From Anaeramoeba ignava (lineage: Eukaryota > Metamonada > Anaeramoebidae), in the NCBI GenBank assembly GCA_028826165.1, contig JAPDFW010000099.1, positions 179,066-243,065 on the forward strand: 64,000 nt of DNA, in the 5' to 3' direction. Both the position numbers and the translations under genes were made by a program. Position 1 is the stretch's first letter; every line of letters begins with the position of its first letter. Positions 1 to 11,583 of this stretch are shown in pieces. A model generated the notes under the pieces. It was not told where the DNA came from and made no database searches. It was given only the letters and a program-made list of their open reading frames with translations.

Positions 1-1246
1 TTGTTCGTAAAAATGTATTTAAATATTTTAATGTGTTATAATTTATTTTCGGAATTTTTTGAACAAGAACTTGAATTGCTTCTGAATCAACTAAATCAAT
101 CCAAAAAATTATTTGATTTTGAAATTAAAATTTTGAAATTGAAATTGAATTTGAAATTGATTTATAAAATTGAAATTGAAATAGAAATAGAAATAGAAAT
201 TAAAATTGAATTTGAAATTGAAATTGAAATTGATTTAGAAATTAAAATTGAAATTGAAATAGAAATTGAAATTGAAATTGAAATTGATTTAGAAATAGAA
301 ATTGATTTAGAAATAGAAATTGATTTAGAAATAGAAATTGATTTAGAAATTGAAATAGAAATTGAAATAGAAATTGATTTAGAAATTGAAATAGAAATTG
401 AAATTGAAATTGAAATTGATTTAGAAATTGAAATTGATTTAGAAATAGAAATTAAAATTGAAATTGAATTTGAAATTGAAATTGAAATAGAAATAGAAAT
501 AGAAATAGAAATAGAAATTGAAATTGAAATTGATTTTGAAATTGAAATTGATTTAGAAATTGAAATTGATTTAGAAATTGATTTATAAAATTGATTTTGA
601 AATTAATTTTGAAATTGATTTTGAAATTGAAATTGAATTTGAAATTGAATTTGCTAACCAGCTTTATTCCATTCTTCAAATAAAGAATCTGTTAGAATAC
701 TTTCAGGTAATTCCCTGAAAAATTGTTTGAGTAAACTTGCAATAACATAAACATCATTATAAATTGAAAAATCATAATTTTCATCTGTTTTTTTTTATTT
801 TGAAAAAAAGTATTTCTTTTTTTTGTTATGAATTTTCTGATTGATTTTTATTTTGAAATAAAAAAGATTTATCACCTTCATCAATTTCTTTTTTTAATAA
901 TTCAATTTGCATATGATTTCCTGGAATTCGAAATATTCCTTCTATATTTTGTGCTATAATTTTAAAATCAAAATTCATTTATAAAATTAAAATTGATTTT
1001 GATTTTGATTTTAATTTTGATTTTGATTTTGATTTTGATTTTGATTTTGATTTTGATTTTGATTTTAAATACCATCAAGTTCTTTGAGTCTAGAAATTAA
1101 TTTTACAATAATAACTGGAACATTTTCTGAATTTAATTTTTGATTTTCAAGAGAAACTCCAAAAACTTTTGCTTTAATATTTAAAATAATTTTTTTAATT
1201 AAATTTTTTTAAAATTAAATTTTTTAAAATAAAATTTTTTACACAT
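1..1246 (-). CDS. RhoGAP-domain protein (3' end beyond window)
   Basis: Rho-family GTPase-activating protein, expected to switch off Rho/Rac-type GTPases at the cell cortex. Read on the minus strand, the exons are 1246-1243, 1171-1073, 953-876, 784-659 and 90-1 (continuing outside). All are joined at phase 1 and flanked by GT...AG. The spliced protein starts MSKVFGVSLE and carries the RhoGAP core: EGIFRIPG with the arginine finger at about residue 43, then DVYVIASLLKQFFRELPE and NYNTLKYLNTFLR. The domain begins at the very N-terminus. The first exon is only 4 nt (ATG T) and is inferred from phase plus a GT at 1242-1241, so the start is the least certain part. The intron at 91-658 is pure hexamer repeat. 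The gene diverges from the Pcf11-like gene, with only 66 bp between the two start codons. Domain call is firm; substrate GTPase is unknown. Confidence 0.82.
91..658. repeat. Hexamer repeat filling RhoGAP intron
   Basis: Imperfect GAAATT/GAAATA/GATTTA tandem hexamers on the + strand occupy nearly the whole intron between two RhoGAP exons. Long open frames through it (Glu-Ile runs) are a by-product of the 6-bp period and are not read as genes. Confidence 0.85.
954..1072. repeat. TTTTGA repeat in RhoGAP intron
   Basis: Intron of the minus-strand RhoGAP gene, mostly a TTTTGA hexamer array on the + strand. It starts near a TTCATTTATAAAATT motif at about 973-988 that recurs in introns of other genes here. 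Confidence 0.75.
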
Positions 1247-1312
1247 TAAAATATAAAAAAAGAAAAATGATTTTTCATTTTTTTAATTCATTTTTTTTCT
1301 TTTCCAAATAAA
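1247..1312. promoter_or_regulatory. Divergent promoter RhoGAP / Pcf11-like
   Basis: Only 66 bp separate the inferred RhoGAP ATG (minus) and the Pcf11-like ATG (plus). The spacer holds a T-rich stretch with TTTTTCATTTTTT and TTCATTTTTTTTC. Similar T-rich CATTTTT stretches lie upstream of most genes in the window. No TATA box can be distinguished in such AT-rich sequence. Confidence 0.4.
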
Positions 1313-4300
1313 ATGTCAAAAGAAAAATATTTAATTTCAGAATTTGAAAAAGAAATTAATCGTTTAGATGAAATTGATAATAATGAACTTATTAAAATAA
1401 TAAATCAATCACCAAATTTAACAAATACATTTTTTAATTTAATTATAACAAAAATTCAAAAAGTATACAAAAATTCAGAATAAAATCAATTATATTCTAA
1501 ATTAAAATTAAATTTAAAATTAAAACTAAATTTAAAATTAAAATTAAAATTAAAATTAAAATTAAAAAATTAAAATTAAAATTAAAATTAAAAATTAAAA
1601 TTTAAAATTAAAATTAAAATTAAAATTAAAATCAAAATTAAAATTAAAATTAAAATTAAAATTAAAATTAAAATTAAAATTAAAATTAAAATTAAATTTA
1701 AAATTAAAATTAAAATTACAATCAATATTAAAATCAAAATTAAAATTAAAATTAAAAATTAAATTTAAAATTAAAAATTTAAATTAAAATTAATATTAAA
1801 ATTAAAAATCAAAACTAAATTTAAAATTTAAATTTAAATTAAAACTAAATTTAAAATTAAATTTAAAATTTAAAATTAAATTTAAAATTAAAATTAAAAT
1901 TAAAATCAAAATTAAAATTAAAATTAAAATTTAAAATTAAAATTAAAATCAAAATTCAAATTAAAATTAAAATCAAAATTCATATTAAAATTAAAATTAA
2001 AATTAAAATTAAAATTAAAATTTAAAATTAAAATTAAATTTAAAATTAAAATCAAAATTAAAATTAAAATTAAAATTCAAAATTAAAATCAAAATTAAAT
2101 TTAAAATTAAAATAGTCATCACAAAAACAAAAACTACAACTCCTTTTTTTGTTTAATAATCTAATTCAACAAAACAAAGAAGAATATTCAACACTTTTTC
2201 AAAGAAGTATTACTAAAATTTTCAATTCAATTTGTGAACAGTCACTTACACAACAAAACCTTCAGCAAATTCAAGATTTAATAGAATATTGGAAAAATAC
2301 AAAAATAATAGATTTAACACATATAAAATTAATTGAGAAAAAATTAAAGCAAAATTTAAATAAAATAAATGAAAATTCCAATGTTTTCCATTCAGAAAAA
2401 TACCTTTTAGAAAAAGGAGATTTACAAAATATTTCAGAAGAAAAACCAAATGATTCTTCTTCTTATTTTTTGCAATTTCAAAATCAAATAAACCAAAATC
2501 AATTAAATCAAAATCAAATAAATCAAAATCAATTAAATCAAAACCAAATAAATCAAAATCAATTAAATCAAAATCAATTAAATCAAAACCAAAATCAATT
2601 AAATCAAAATCAATTAAATCAAAATCAATTAAATCAAAATCAATTAAATCAAAATCATTTAAATCAAAATCAAAATCATTTAAATCAAAATCAATTAAAT
2701 CAAAATCAATTAAATCAAAATCAATTAAATCAAAATCAATTAAATCAAAATCAATTAAATCAAAACCAAAATCATTTAAATCAAAATCAATTAAATCAAA
2801 ATCAATTAAATCAAAATCAATTAAATCAAAACCAAAATCAATTAAATCAAAATCAATTAAATCAAAATCATTTAAATCAAAATCAAAATCATTTAAATCA
2901 AAATCAATTAAATCAAAATTCCAAAATTTCAATTAATGAAAACAGAAACTTTTCACAAAATCTAAGTAATAAATCAATTCAGTTCACAGAATATCAACAA
3001 TCATTATATCCTCAAAAACAATTTTTACCAATTCAAAATACAAAAAATTCCTCAAATCTTAATTTTCAACAAAACAAAATCAATCAAATTGATTTTTTTT
3101 CAATTCAATCAAAAATTCGATCAAATTTAGGAATCAAATTATTGAAAATTGCTATTAATTTACCAAATATTTCGAATCAAGAATTGCAATTTGTTTATGA
3201 TTGTTTTGAGAATATGGAAAAAGAATATGCATTGGATTTAAATCAAGAAAGAGAGCAAATTTATCATTTACTTTCTTATATTTTGGACTTTATCCAAAAA
3301 AGGAATTCTCAATCTAATCATTTAAGGAATTATCAATTTTCAAGTGATTTAAAAAGTGTTCTTGAAAAATTATATTTACCAGTTCAATTTCAATGTCAAA
3401 AATGTGGACTTAGATTAGAAAATGAAGAACAAGCTCAGAATCATAAAATTAAACATAAAAATTTAGAACAAATTTCAATTGATCAATTTAATGGAAAAGT
3501 TTCTCGGAAATGGTTTCAACATTTTCAAGTAAACATTATATTTGTTTTGTTTTTAACAAATAAATTCATAAAATTTTCTTTTTGAATTTATTATTTTATT
3601 TCTAGGATTGGAAAATTGATTTACCACAAAATTTAAATCAAGATCAAAATCAAAATCAAGAAAATCAATTAAATCAATTAAATCAATTAAATCAATTAAA
3701 TCAAGAAAATCAATTAAATCAATTAAATCAATTAAATCAATTAAATCAATTAAATCAATTAAATCAAGAAAATCAAGAAAATCAATTAAATCAATTAAAT
3801 CAAAATCAAAATCAATTAAATCAAGAAAATCAATTAAATCAAGAAAATCAATTAAATCAATTAAATCAAAATCAAAATCAATTAAATCAAAATCAATTAA
3901 ATCAATTAAATCAATTAAATCAATTAAATCAATTAAATCAATTAAATCAAGAAAATCAAATTCAAATTCAAAATCAAATTCAAATTCAAAATAAAAATCA
4001 AAATCAAAATCAATTAAATCAATTAAATCAATTAAATCAATTAAATCAAAATCAATTAAATCAATTAAATCAAGAAAATCAATTAAATCAATTAAATCAA
4101 GAAAATCAAGAAAATCAATTAAATCAATTAAATCAATTAAATCAATTAAATCAATTAAATCAATTAAATCAATTAAATCAAAATCAAAATCAAGAAAATC
4201 AAAATCAATTAAATCAATTAAATCAAAATCAATTAAATCAAAATATAAATCAATTAAATCAAAATAAAAATCAAAATCAAAATCAAAATCAAAATCAATT

Positions 4301-7300
4301 AAATCAATTAAATCAAGAAAATCAATTAAATCAAAATCAATTAAATCAAAATCAATTAAATCAAAATATAAATCAATTAAATCAAGAAAATCAATTAAAT
4401 CAAAATCAAAATCAAAATCAAAATCAAAATCAAAATCAAAATCAAGAAAATCAATTAAATCAAAATCAATTAAATCAATTAAATCAATTAAATCAATTAA
4501 ATCAATTAAATCAATTAAATCAAGAAAATCAAGAAAATCAAGAAAATCAATTAAATCAAAATCAAAATCAATTAAATCAAAATCAAAATCAATTAAATCA
4601 AAATCAAGAAAATCAAAATCAATTAAATCAATTAAATCAAGAAAATCAATTAAATCAATTAAATCAATATCAAAATCAAAATCAATTAAATCAATTAAAT
4701 CAAAATCAATTAAATCAATATCAAAATCAAGAAAATCAAGAAAATCAATTAAATCAATTAAATCAATTAAATCAATTAAATCAATTAAATCAATTAAATC
4801 AATTAAATCAAGAAAATCAAGAAAATCAATTAAATCAAGAAAATCAAGAAAATCAATTAAATCAAAATCAAAATCAAAATCAATTAAATCAAGAAAATCA
4901 ATTAAATCAAAATCAAAATCAAAATCAAAATCAAAATCAAGAAAATCAATTAAATCAATTAAATCAATTAAATCAAAATCAAAATCAATTAAATCAAAAT
5001 CAAAATCAAAATTTAAATCAAAATCAAAATCATTTAAATCAAAATCAAAATCAATTAAATCAAAATCAATTAAATCAAGAAAATCAAAATTTAAATCAAA
5101 ATCAATTAAATCAAGAAAATCATTTAAATCAAAATCAAAATCAAAATCAATTAAATCAAAATCAAAATCAATTAAATCAAAATCAAAATCAATTAAATCA
5201 AAATCAAAATCAATTAAATCAAAATCAAAATTTAAATCAAAATCAAAATCATTTAAATCAAAATCAAAATCATTTAAATCAAAATCAATTAAATCAAATT
5301 CAAAATCAAAATCAAAATCAATTAAATCAATTAAATCATTTAAATCAATTAAATCAAGAAAATCATTTAAATCAAAATCAAAATCAAAATCAAAATCAAA
5401 ATCAAAATGAAAATCAAAATTTAAATCAAAATTTAAATCAAAATCAAAATCAATTAAATCAAGAAAATCAAAATTTAAATCAAATTCAAAATCAATTAAA
5501 TCAAAACCAAAATCAATTAAATCAAAATCATTTAAATCAAAATCAATTAAATCAAAATCATTTAAATCAAAATCAATTAAATCAAAATCAATTAAATCAA
5601 AATCAATTAAATCAAAATCAATTAAATCAAAATCAATTAAATCAAAATCAATTAAATCAAAATCAATTAAATCAAAATCAATTAAATCAATTAAATCAAA
5701 ATCAATTAAATCAAAATCAATTAAATCAAAATCAATTAAACCAAAATCAATTAAATCAAAATCAATTAAATCAAAACCAAAATCAATTAAACCAAAATCA
5801 TTTAAATCAATTAAATCAAAATTCCAAAATTTCAATTAATGAAAACAGAAACTTTTCACAAAATCTAAGTAATGAATCAATTCAGTTCACAGAATATCAA
5901 CAATCATTATATCCTCAAAAACAATTTTTACCAATTCAAAATACAAAAAATTCCTCAAATCTTAATTTTCAACAAAACAAAATCAATCAAATTGATTTTT
6001 TTTCAATTCAATCAAAAATTCGATCAAATTTAGGAATCAAATTATTGAAAATTGCTATTAATTTACCAAATATTTCGAATCAAGAATTGCAATTTGTTTA
6101 TGATTGTTTTGAGAATATGGAAAAAGAATATGCATTGGATTTAAATCAAGAAAGAGAGCAAATTTATCATTTACTTTCTTATATTTTGGACTTTATCCAA
6201 AAAAGGAATTCTCAATCTAATCATTTAAGGAATTATCAATTTTCAAGTGATTTAAAAAGTGTTCTTGAAAAATTATATTTACCAGTTCAATTCCAATGTC
6301 AAAAATGTGGACTTAGATTAGAAAATGAAGAACAAGCTCAGAATCATAAAATTAAACATAAAAATTTAGAACAAATTTCAATTGATCAATTTAATGGAAA
6401 AGTTTCTCGGAAATGGTTTCAACATTTTCAAGTAAACATTATATTTGTTTTGTTTTTAACAAATAAATTCATAAAATTTTCTTTTTGAATTTATTATTTT
6501 ATTTCTAGGATTGGAAAATTGATTTACCACAAAATTTAAATCAAGATCAAAATCAAAATCAAGAAAATCAATTAAATCAATTAAATCAATTAAATCAATT
6601 AAATCAAAATCAATTAAATCAATTAAATCAAAATCAATTAAATCAATTAAATCAAGAAAATCAAGAAAATCAATTAAATCAAGAAAATCAAGAAAAACAA
6701 TTAAATCAAGAAAATCAAGAAAATCAAGAAAATCAATTAAATCAAGAAAATCAAGAAAATCAAGAAAATCAATTAAATCAAAACCAAAATCAAAATCAAG
6801 AAAATCAATTAAATCAAAATCAAAATCAATTAAATCAAAATCAAAATCAATTAAATCAAAATCAAGAAAATCAAGAAAATCAATTAAATCAAAATCATTT
6901 AAATCAAAATCAAAATTTAAATCAATATCAAAATCAAGAAAATCAAGAAAATCAATTAAATCAAATTCAAAATCAATTAAATCAAAATCAAAATTTAAAT
7001 CAAATTCAAAATCAATTAAATCAAGAAAATCAATTAAATCAAAATCAATTAAATCAAAATCAATTAAATCAAAATCAATTAAATCAAGAAAATCAAAATT
7101 TAAATCAAAATCAATTAAATCAAAATTTAAATCAAAATCAAGAAAATCAAGAAAATCAATTAAATCAAAATCAAAATCAATTAAATCAAAATCAAAATTT
7201 AAATCAAATTCAAAATCAAATTCAAAATCAAAATCAAAATCAATTAAACCAAAATCAATTAAACCAAAATCAATTAAATCAAAATCAATTAAATCAAAAT

Positions 7301-8023
7301 CAATTAAATCAAGAAAATCAATTAAACCAAAATCAATTAAATCAAAATCAAAAAAATCAAGAAAATCAATTAAATCAAGAAAATCAATTAAATCAAGAAA
7401 ATCAAGAAAATCAATTAAATCAATTAAATCAAAATCAAAATCAATTAAATCAAAATCAATTAAATCAATTAAATCAAATTCAAAATCAAAATCAAAATCA
7501 AAATCAATTAAATCAAGAAAATCAAAATTTAAATCAAAATCAATTAAATCAAGAAAATCAAAATTTAAATCAAAATCAAAATCAATTAAATCAAAATCAA
7601 AATCAAAATCAAAATCAAAATCAAAATCAAAATCAAAATCAAAATCAAATTCAAAATCAAAATCAATTAAATCAATATCAAAATCATTTAAATCAAAATC
7701 AAAATCAAAATCATTTAAATCAAAATCAAAATCAAAATCAAAATATAAATCAAAATCAAATTCAAAATCAAAATATTTTACAAAAAATTAATTCAAATTC
7801 TATCCAAAAAGTCTTCAAATTTACATTTAGTAATTCATCAAATTGGTTGCATTCTCCTTCAAAAATTTTTGATATAATTTCATCAAATTCAAATTCCAAT
7901 TTAAATTTAAATGAAAAAAATAGTTTCAAAGAAAACTTTTCAAAATCTAAAAAAATTTATGAAAATATTGATTGGAAATTTGAAATTCCAAGTTTTGAAA
8001 CAAAAAGAGGAAGATATTTTTAA
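1313..8023 (+). CDS. PCF11: Pcf11-like mRNA cleavage/polyadenylation factor, internally duplicated
   Basis: Probable Pcf11, the CF IA-type factor that binds the RNA polymerase II C-terminal tail and couples 3'-end cleavage to termination. Exons 1313-1462, 2116-3528, 3606-6431 and 6509-8023 all join at phase 0 and give about 1,967 aa. Residues 1-130 fit a CID (CTD-interaction) fold, with KLQLLFLFNNLIQQN matching the family's LYLLDSI region; the first intron falls inside it. A long (LNQ/NQ)n tract follows, consistent with the Q-rich linker of Pcf11. Then comes a C2H2-like zinc finger CQKCG...HKIKH (first Cys at about 477) and SRKWFQHFQ-DWKIDLP. The block from the linker end through the zinc finger and its 77-bp intron is repeated 2,903 bp downstream (second Cys at about 1419) in the same reading frame. 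The C-terminus ends ETKRGRYF. What else it could be: another CID/zinc-finger protein. Confidence 0.72.
1463..2115. repeat. AAATTA hexamer array, Pcf11-like intron 1
   Basis: The 653-bp intron 1 of the Pcf11-like gene is almost entirely AAATTA/AAATCA hexamers with occasional slips, ending AAATAG at the acceptor. Confidence 0.85.
2918..3695 (+). repeat. Copy 1 of 2,903-bp tandem duplication
   Basis: From CAAAATTCC at 2918 to the first LNQ repeats after the intron, this stretch matches 5821-6598 at a constant offset of 2,903 bp with no indel seen. I see two substitutions: 2971 A versus 5874 G (Lys to Glu) and 3390 T versus 6293 C (silent). It contains the zinc-finger exon end and intron 3529-3605. 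Confidence 0.92.
3606..5820 (+). repeat. In-frame LNQ/ENQ/NQ coding repeat
   Basis: Roughly 2.2 kb of coding tandem repeats built from AATCAA, TTAAATCAA and GAAAATCAA units. All unit lengths are multiples of 3, giving a Leu-Asn-Gln-rich linker between the two zinc-finger copies. A similar array follows copy 2 (6540-7790). Confidence 0.85.
5821..6598 (+). repeat. Copy 2 of 2,903-bp tandem duplication
   Basis: Second copy of the zinc-finger block, with intron 6432-6508 duplicated together with its splice sites. The intervening (TTA AAT CAA)/(AAT CAA)/(GAA AAT CAA) array is all multiples of 3, so copy 2 stays in frame with exon 3. Confidence 0.92.
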
Positions 8024-8119
8024 AAAAAATAAAAAATAATTTGAAAATAAAAAGAAAAGAATTGTGTTTCTTTATTTTTTTTTTCAATCAAAAAAATTCA
8101 TCAAGAAATACAACAAAAA

Positions 8120-11100
8120 TTAATTATTTGAAAAATTAGAAAAATTTGCATTATTTTCATTATTTTCATTATTTGCATTTTCATTTTCAAATTGAATTTT
8201 CTTTGTTTTCAAATTATTTTCATTTTTAATTTTAGGTTTTTTGATTTGATTTGATTTGTGAATTTTCCAAAAGAAATTTTCAAAAATTATTAAAGGTGAA
8301 GTAAATTGAGGTTTAAATTTAACAAGAAAAGGACTTGGTGAGTCTTTAATTTGTTGTGCCATTTTTGGTGGAATAAATGTGCATAACCATTTAAGGAATT
8401 GAGGTTGAATTTTTCCAAAATCTTGAAATATATCATGTAAAGTTTTTGGGATTAAAATCTAAATTAATAAATAAATTAATAAATTATTATATTATTATAT
8501 TATTATATAAATTCTTTTACTCTGGGTGATTTTTTAGTTAAAACCCGAGTATGTAATAAAAGATATCCTTGTGCAATTTGAGTAAGATCTTCATCAATTT
8601 TTTCTGGTGAATAAACATGAAGAATAGAAGAATAAAGATCCAAAGAAATCAAAGCAAAATAAAATCTTGGATCTGATGGAAAAACAATATTTTCTATTCT
8701 TGGATCACCAGATTTAAAATATTTTGATTTTTGATATAAATTCCCTCTTAAAATCCCATATTTAATATCATGTAATGAATATAATTGACCTGAAATTTGA
8801 TAAATACTAGTTTTCATAAATTCTTTTAAAGAATTTTTATCTTCTGGAATTCCTTTTACAATTGCTGAATGAAAACAAAGAACATTATATATATTAATAA
8901 AAAATGCAAGTTTTTCTTCTAAAAATAAATTTTTCAATTCAACCTAAAAATATATATATATATATGTATATATAAATTAAATAAAAACTCCTTTTTTTTC
9001 TTCACTTCGTTACTTTTTGAAGTTCTGTTGTTGAATTCGCAAATCTTCGAAAAGGAATAGAACTCGCAAGTATAGAAAAATCAATTTGATTTGTAGATCC
9101 AAAAAAGAAACAATTACATAAATCAATAACTTTTTGTGAAAGTTCTTGAGAAATTATTGTAGCACTTCTTGGATTTCCTCGAAATTCAAATGAGGAATTT
9201 AAATTTTCAACAGAAATTGTAATAATTTTTGCCTAAATTTTTTAAATCAAAATAAGTTCCTTCTTTAAAAAAGAAATTGCTTTTTTTTTTTTGTGATTTT
9301 GTTTTAAATTCACTCTTTTAATATCTTTGGATCTAATTCTTGTATCTAAATCAGAAATTCTTGAAAGAAGATCTGCATAAAGATGTGATTTTTTAAATTC
9401 ACTAAAATTATCATGATCCATATGTCTAAATACAATCTCTTTTGCCTTTAAATATTGATTTTGTTTTTTTTTTTTGATAAATATAAATATAAATATAAAT
9501 ATAAATATAAATATAAAAAGTACTTCTGTAAAAATTTGAGGAGAATAATTTCCATTTTTAGATTTTTCTAAAATTCGACTTCTATTTTTTGAATCGATAT
9601 TGATTTCAAATACAGAACCTGTTTTAATATATTTTTCAATTATATAAATGGCTTTTTTCCTGAGTTGCTAAGATTTAGGAAAAAATTTTTTAATAAATAT
9701 AAATAGTTTTTTTTTTGCTTTGTTTTGCTTTTTTTTTTGTTACAATTGAATCAGGTTCCATAGTTTCTAATTCTAATATATCTAGATAAAAAAGAATATT
9801 TTCTTGATTCATTTGTTCACAAAGAAATTCTTTAAAAAAATCAACAGCAAGTGGAACTTGAAAAATTTCTTCAAAAGTTTCAATTGAAAATCTCTAAAAA
9901 ATATTTGAGAATAAATTCAATTTGGAATGATATAAACATGGATATGAATATAAATATTTCAAAAAGAAAATACTTTATTTTTCTCTTCTAAATCTTTTTG
10001 AGAATTTGTATTTTTGTCAATTTCTTTTTTTGTTTGATCATTTTCACTTTTTTGTTCTTTTAATAAAACAGTTTCAAATTCATCTTCATTTAATACAAAA
10101 GAAACCTCTTTTTTATCTGATTCTTTAACACTTTTTTTTTGATAAATCATATAAATAAATATGCAAAAAAAAAATATCACTTTTTTTTTTCCTATAAATA
10201 ATTTTACTTTGTTTGAAGAACTTTTTGAGAATGTAAAGAAGATCTTTTTTTTGGAGAAAAACTTTTTTGGAAATTTTTAGTTGGAGATTTTCTACGATTT
10301 TTTGGGAAATAAAGAATTTCATCAAGTACAATTTCGAGATCCTAAAAATTCAATTAAAATTAAAATTCAATTATAAAATTCATTTATAAAATTCATTTAC
10401 ATCGTTTTCGGAAAAATCTGCATAATCAAATTCGGATGTTTCATTCATTGTTTCTGTATATTCTTCTGCTGTTACAGTTAATGTATCTTGAGATTTTATT
10501 GCTTGATTTTCATTTAATTGAGTCACTAAACGCTGATTTTGATCAATAACTTCTTTTATTTTATTTCTTAATTTTGTTATTAACTCTTCCGATGATCTTT
10601 CATGCATTGTTTTTGCAATTGGAAAAGAAGAAGAATCTTGAATTTGATTGTTTTTCGCTTTGAGAAGAATTAATTCGTTTTTGAGCGAAAATAAAACATT
10701 TAAAAGTAAAAGAGTGTTATCTGGATTTTTTTGATTTGAATTTTTTTGATTTGAATTTTTTTCAGTTAAATTTTTTTCATTTAAATTTTTGATGCTAAAT
10801 TTGCCTCGAATTTGGGCAATTTTTTCAATAAGATTTTGTGTTTCTTTAATAATTTGTTCTAATTCTTTTTCAGAATCTTGGAATTCTTTTGAAGATTGTG
10901 ATTGTTGATTTACAGATTGTAATTTTGAATGCATTTCTTTTAGTTTATTTATACTTTCAGTAATATTTTTTATTTTTTTGTTGTATTCTAAAAGAGTTTT
11001 TTGGCTTTCTTGAATTGTTGATTCATTTGTAATTGATCTAAAATCAGTTGATCTTTTTTGAAGAGTTTTAAGTTCAGATCGAAGTCTATTATTATTAAAT

Positions 11101-11255
11101 GTAATGTCTTTAAGTCTTTCTTGTGTTTTTAATAGTTTTTTTTCTAAATTTTGTTTTTTTTTGCGTTTTAATATTTCTTTCTCTTTTTCTTGTTGAAGTT
11201 TTGCTATTTTATTTTTTAATTTATTGATCACTTCTTGTTTTTGTTCTTGATTCAT
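8120..11255 (-). CDS. Coiled coil - RGS - DUF547 protein
   Basis: Predicted regulator combining a GTPase-accelerating RGS domain for G-alpha subunits with a DUF547 domain. Minus-strand exons are 11255-10401, 10341-10208, 10130-9974, 9893-9744, 9667-9524, 9445-9314, 9232-9014, 8943-8521 and 8458-8120; all phases agree, giving 850 aa. Residues 1-285 are coiled coil, with a Ser/Asn-rich break near 160. RGS spans about 383-524: ETFEEIFQVPLAVDFFKEFL, then QENILFYLDILELE, then VFEINIDSKNRSRIL and HDNFSEFKKSHLYADLL. DUF547 spans about 590-740: EEKLAFFINIYNVLCFHSAI, ISGQLYSLHDIKYGILRG, DPRFYFALISLDLYSS. A coiled coil ahead of DUF547 resembles the plant MIP1-type layout, but I do not know an RGS insertion from that family. 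The acceptor of exon 3 (AAAAG at 10132-10131) is the weakest splice call. Cytosolic; no signal peptide or membrane segment seen. Confidence 0.85.
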
Positions 11256-11583
11256 TTGTTTTGTTTTGTTGTTTTTTATTATAGATTAAATGGGTAAGTT
11301 GTGTTGGAATTTTATTCAATAACCAAAAAAAATTTTAAAAAAAAAAGAAACAAAGAAATGAAATGAAAAAATGAAAAAATGAAAAAATGGAAAAATGAAA
11401 AAATTTTCTTTTGTTTTTGATCAATTTCTTTTTAAATTCTTTTTTAAAATTAATTAAATGAACCCATTTTAATTGTTTTCTGGCAATAAATAAACAAATG
11501 AAATTTTTTATTTTTTCATTTTTTATTTTTTCATTTTTCTACATTTTTTTTTAAAAAAAGAAAATTAAATTAAAAAATTAAAA
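11256..11583. promoter_or_regulatory. Divergent spacer RGS-DUF547 / RCC1-BTB
   Basis: A 328-bp spacer between two divergent start codons. It holds repeated AAAATGAAAAAATG on the minus-gene side, and TTTTTCATTTTTTATTTTTT followed by a CATTTTTC on the plus-gene side. No ORF or RNA gene seen. Confidence 0.35.

Noticed and set aside
1-588. Glu/Ile-rich open frame
   Set aside because: It lies over an intron of the RhoGAP gene; a 6-bp repeat without stops gives open frames by construction.
3553-5835. 760-codon minus-strand frame (LIDFD-type)
   Set aside because: Antisense of the in-frame LNQ coding repeat; the plus strand has zinc-finger modules, splice sites and family similarity.
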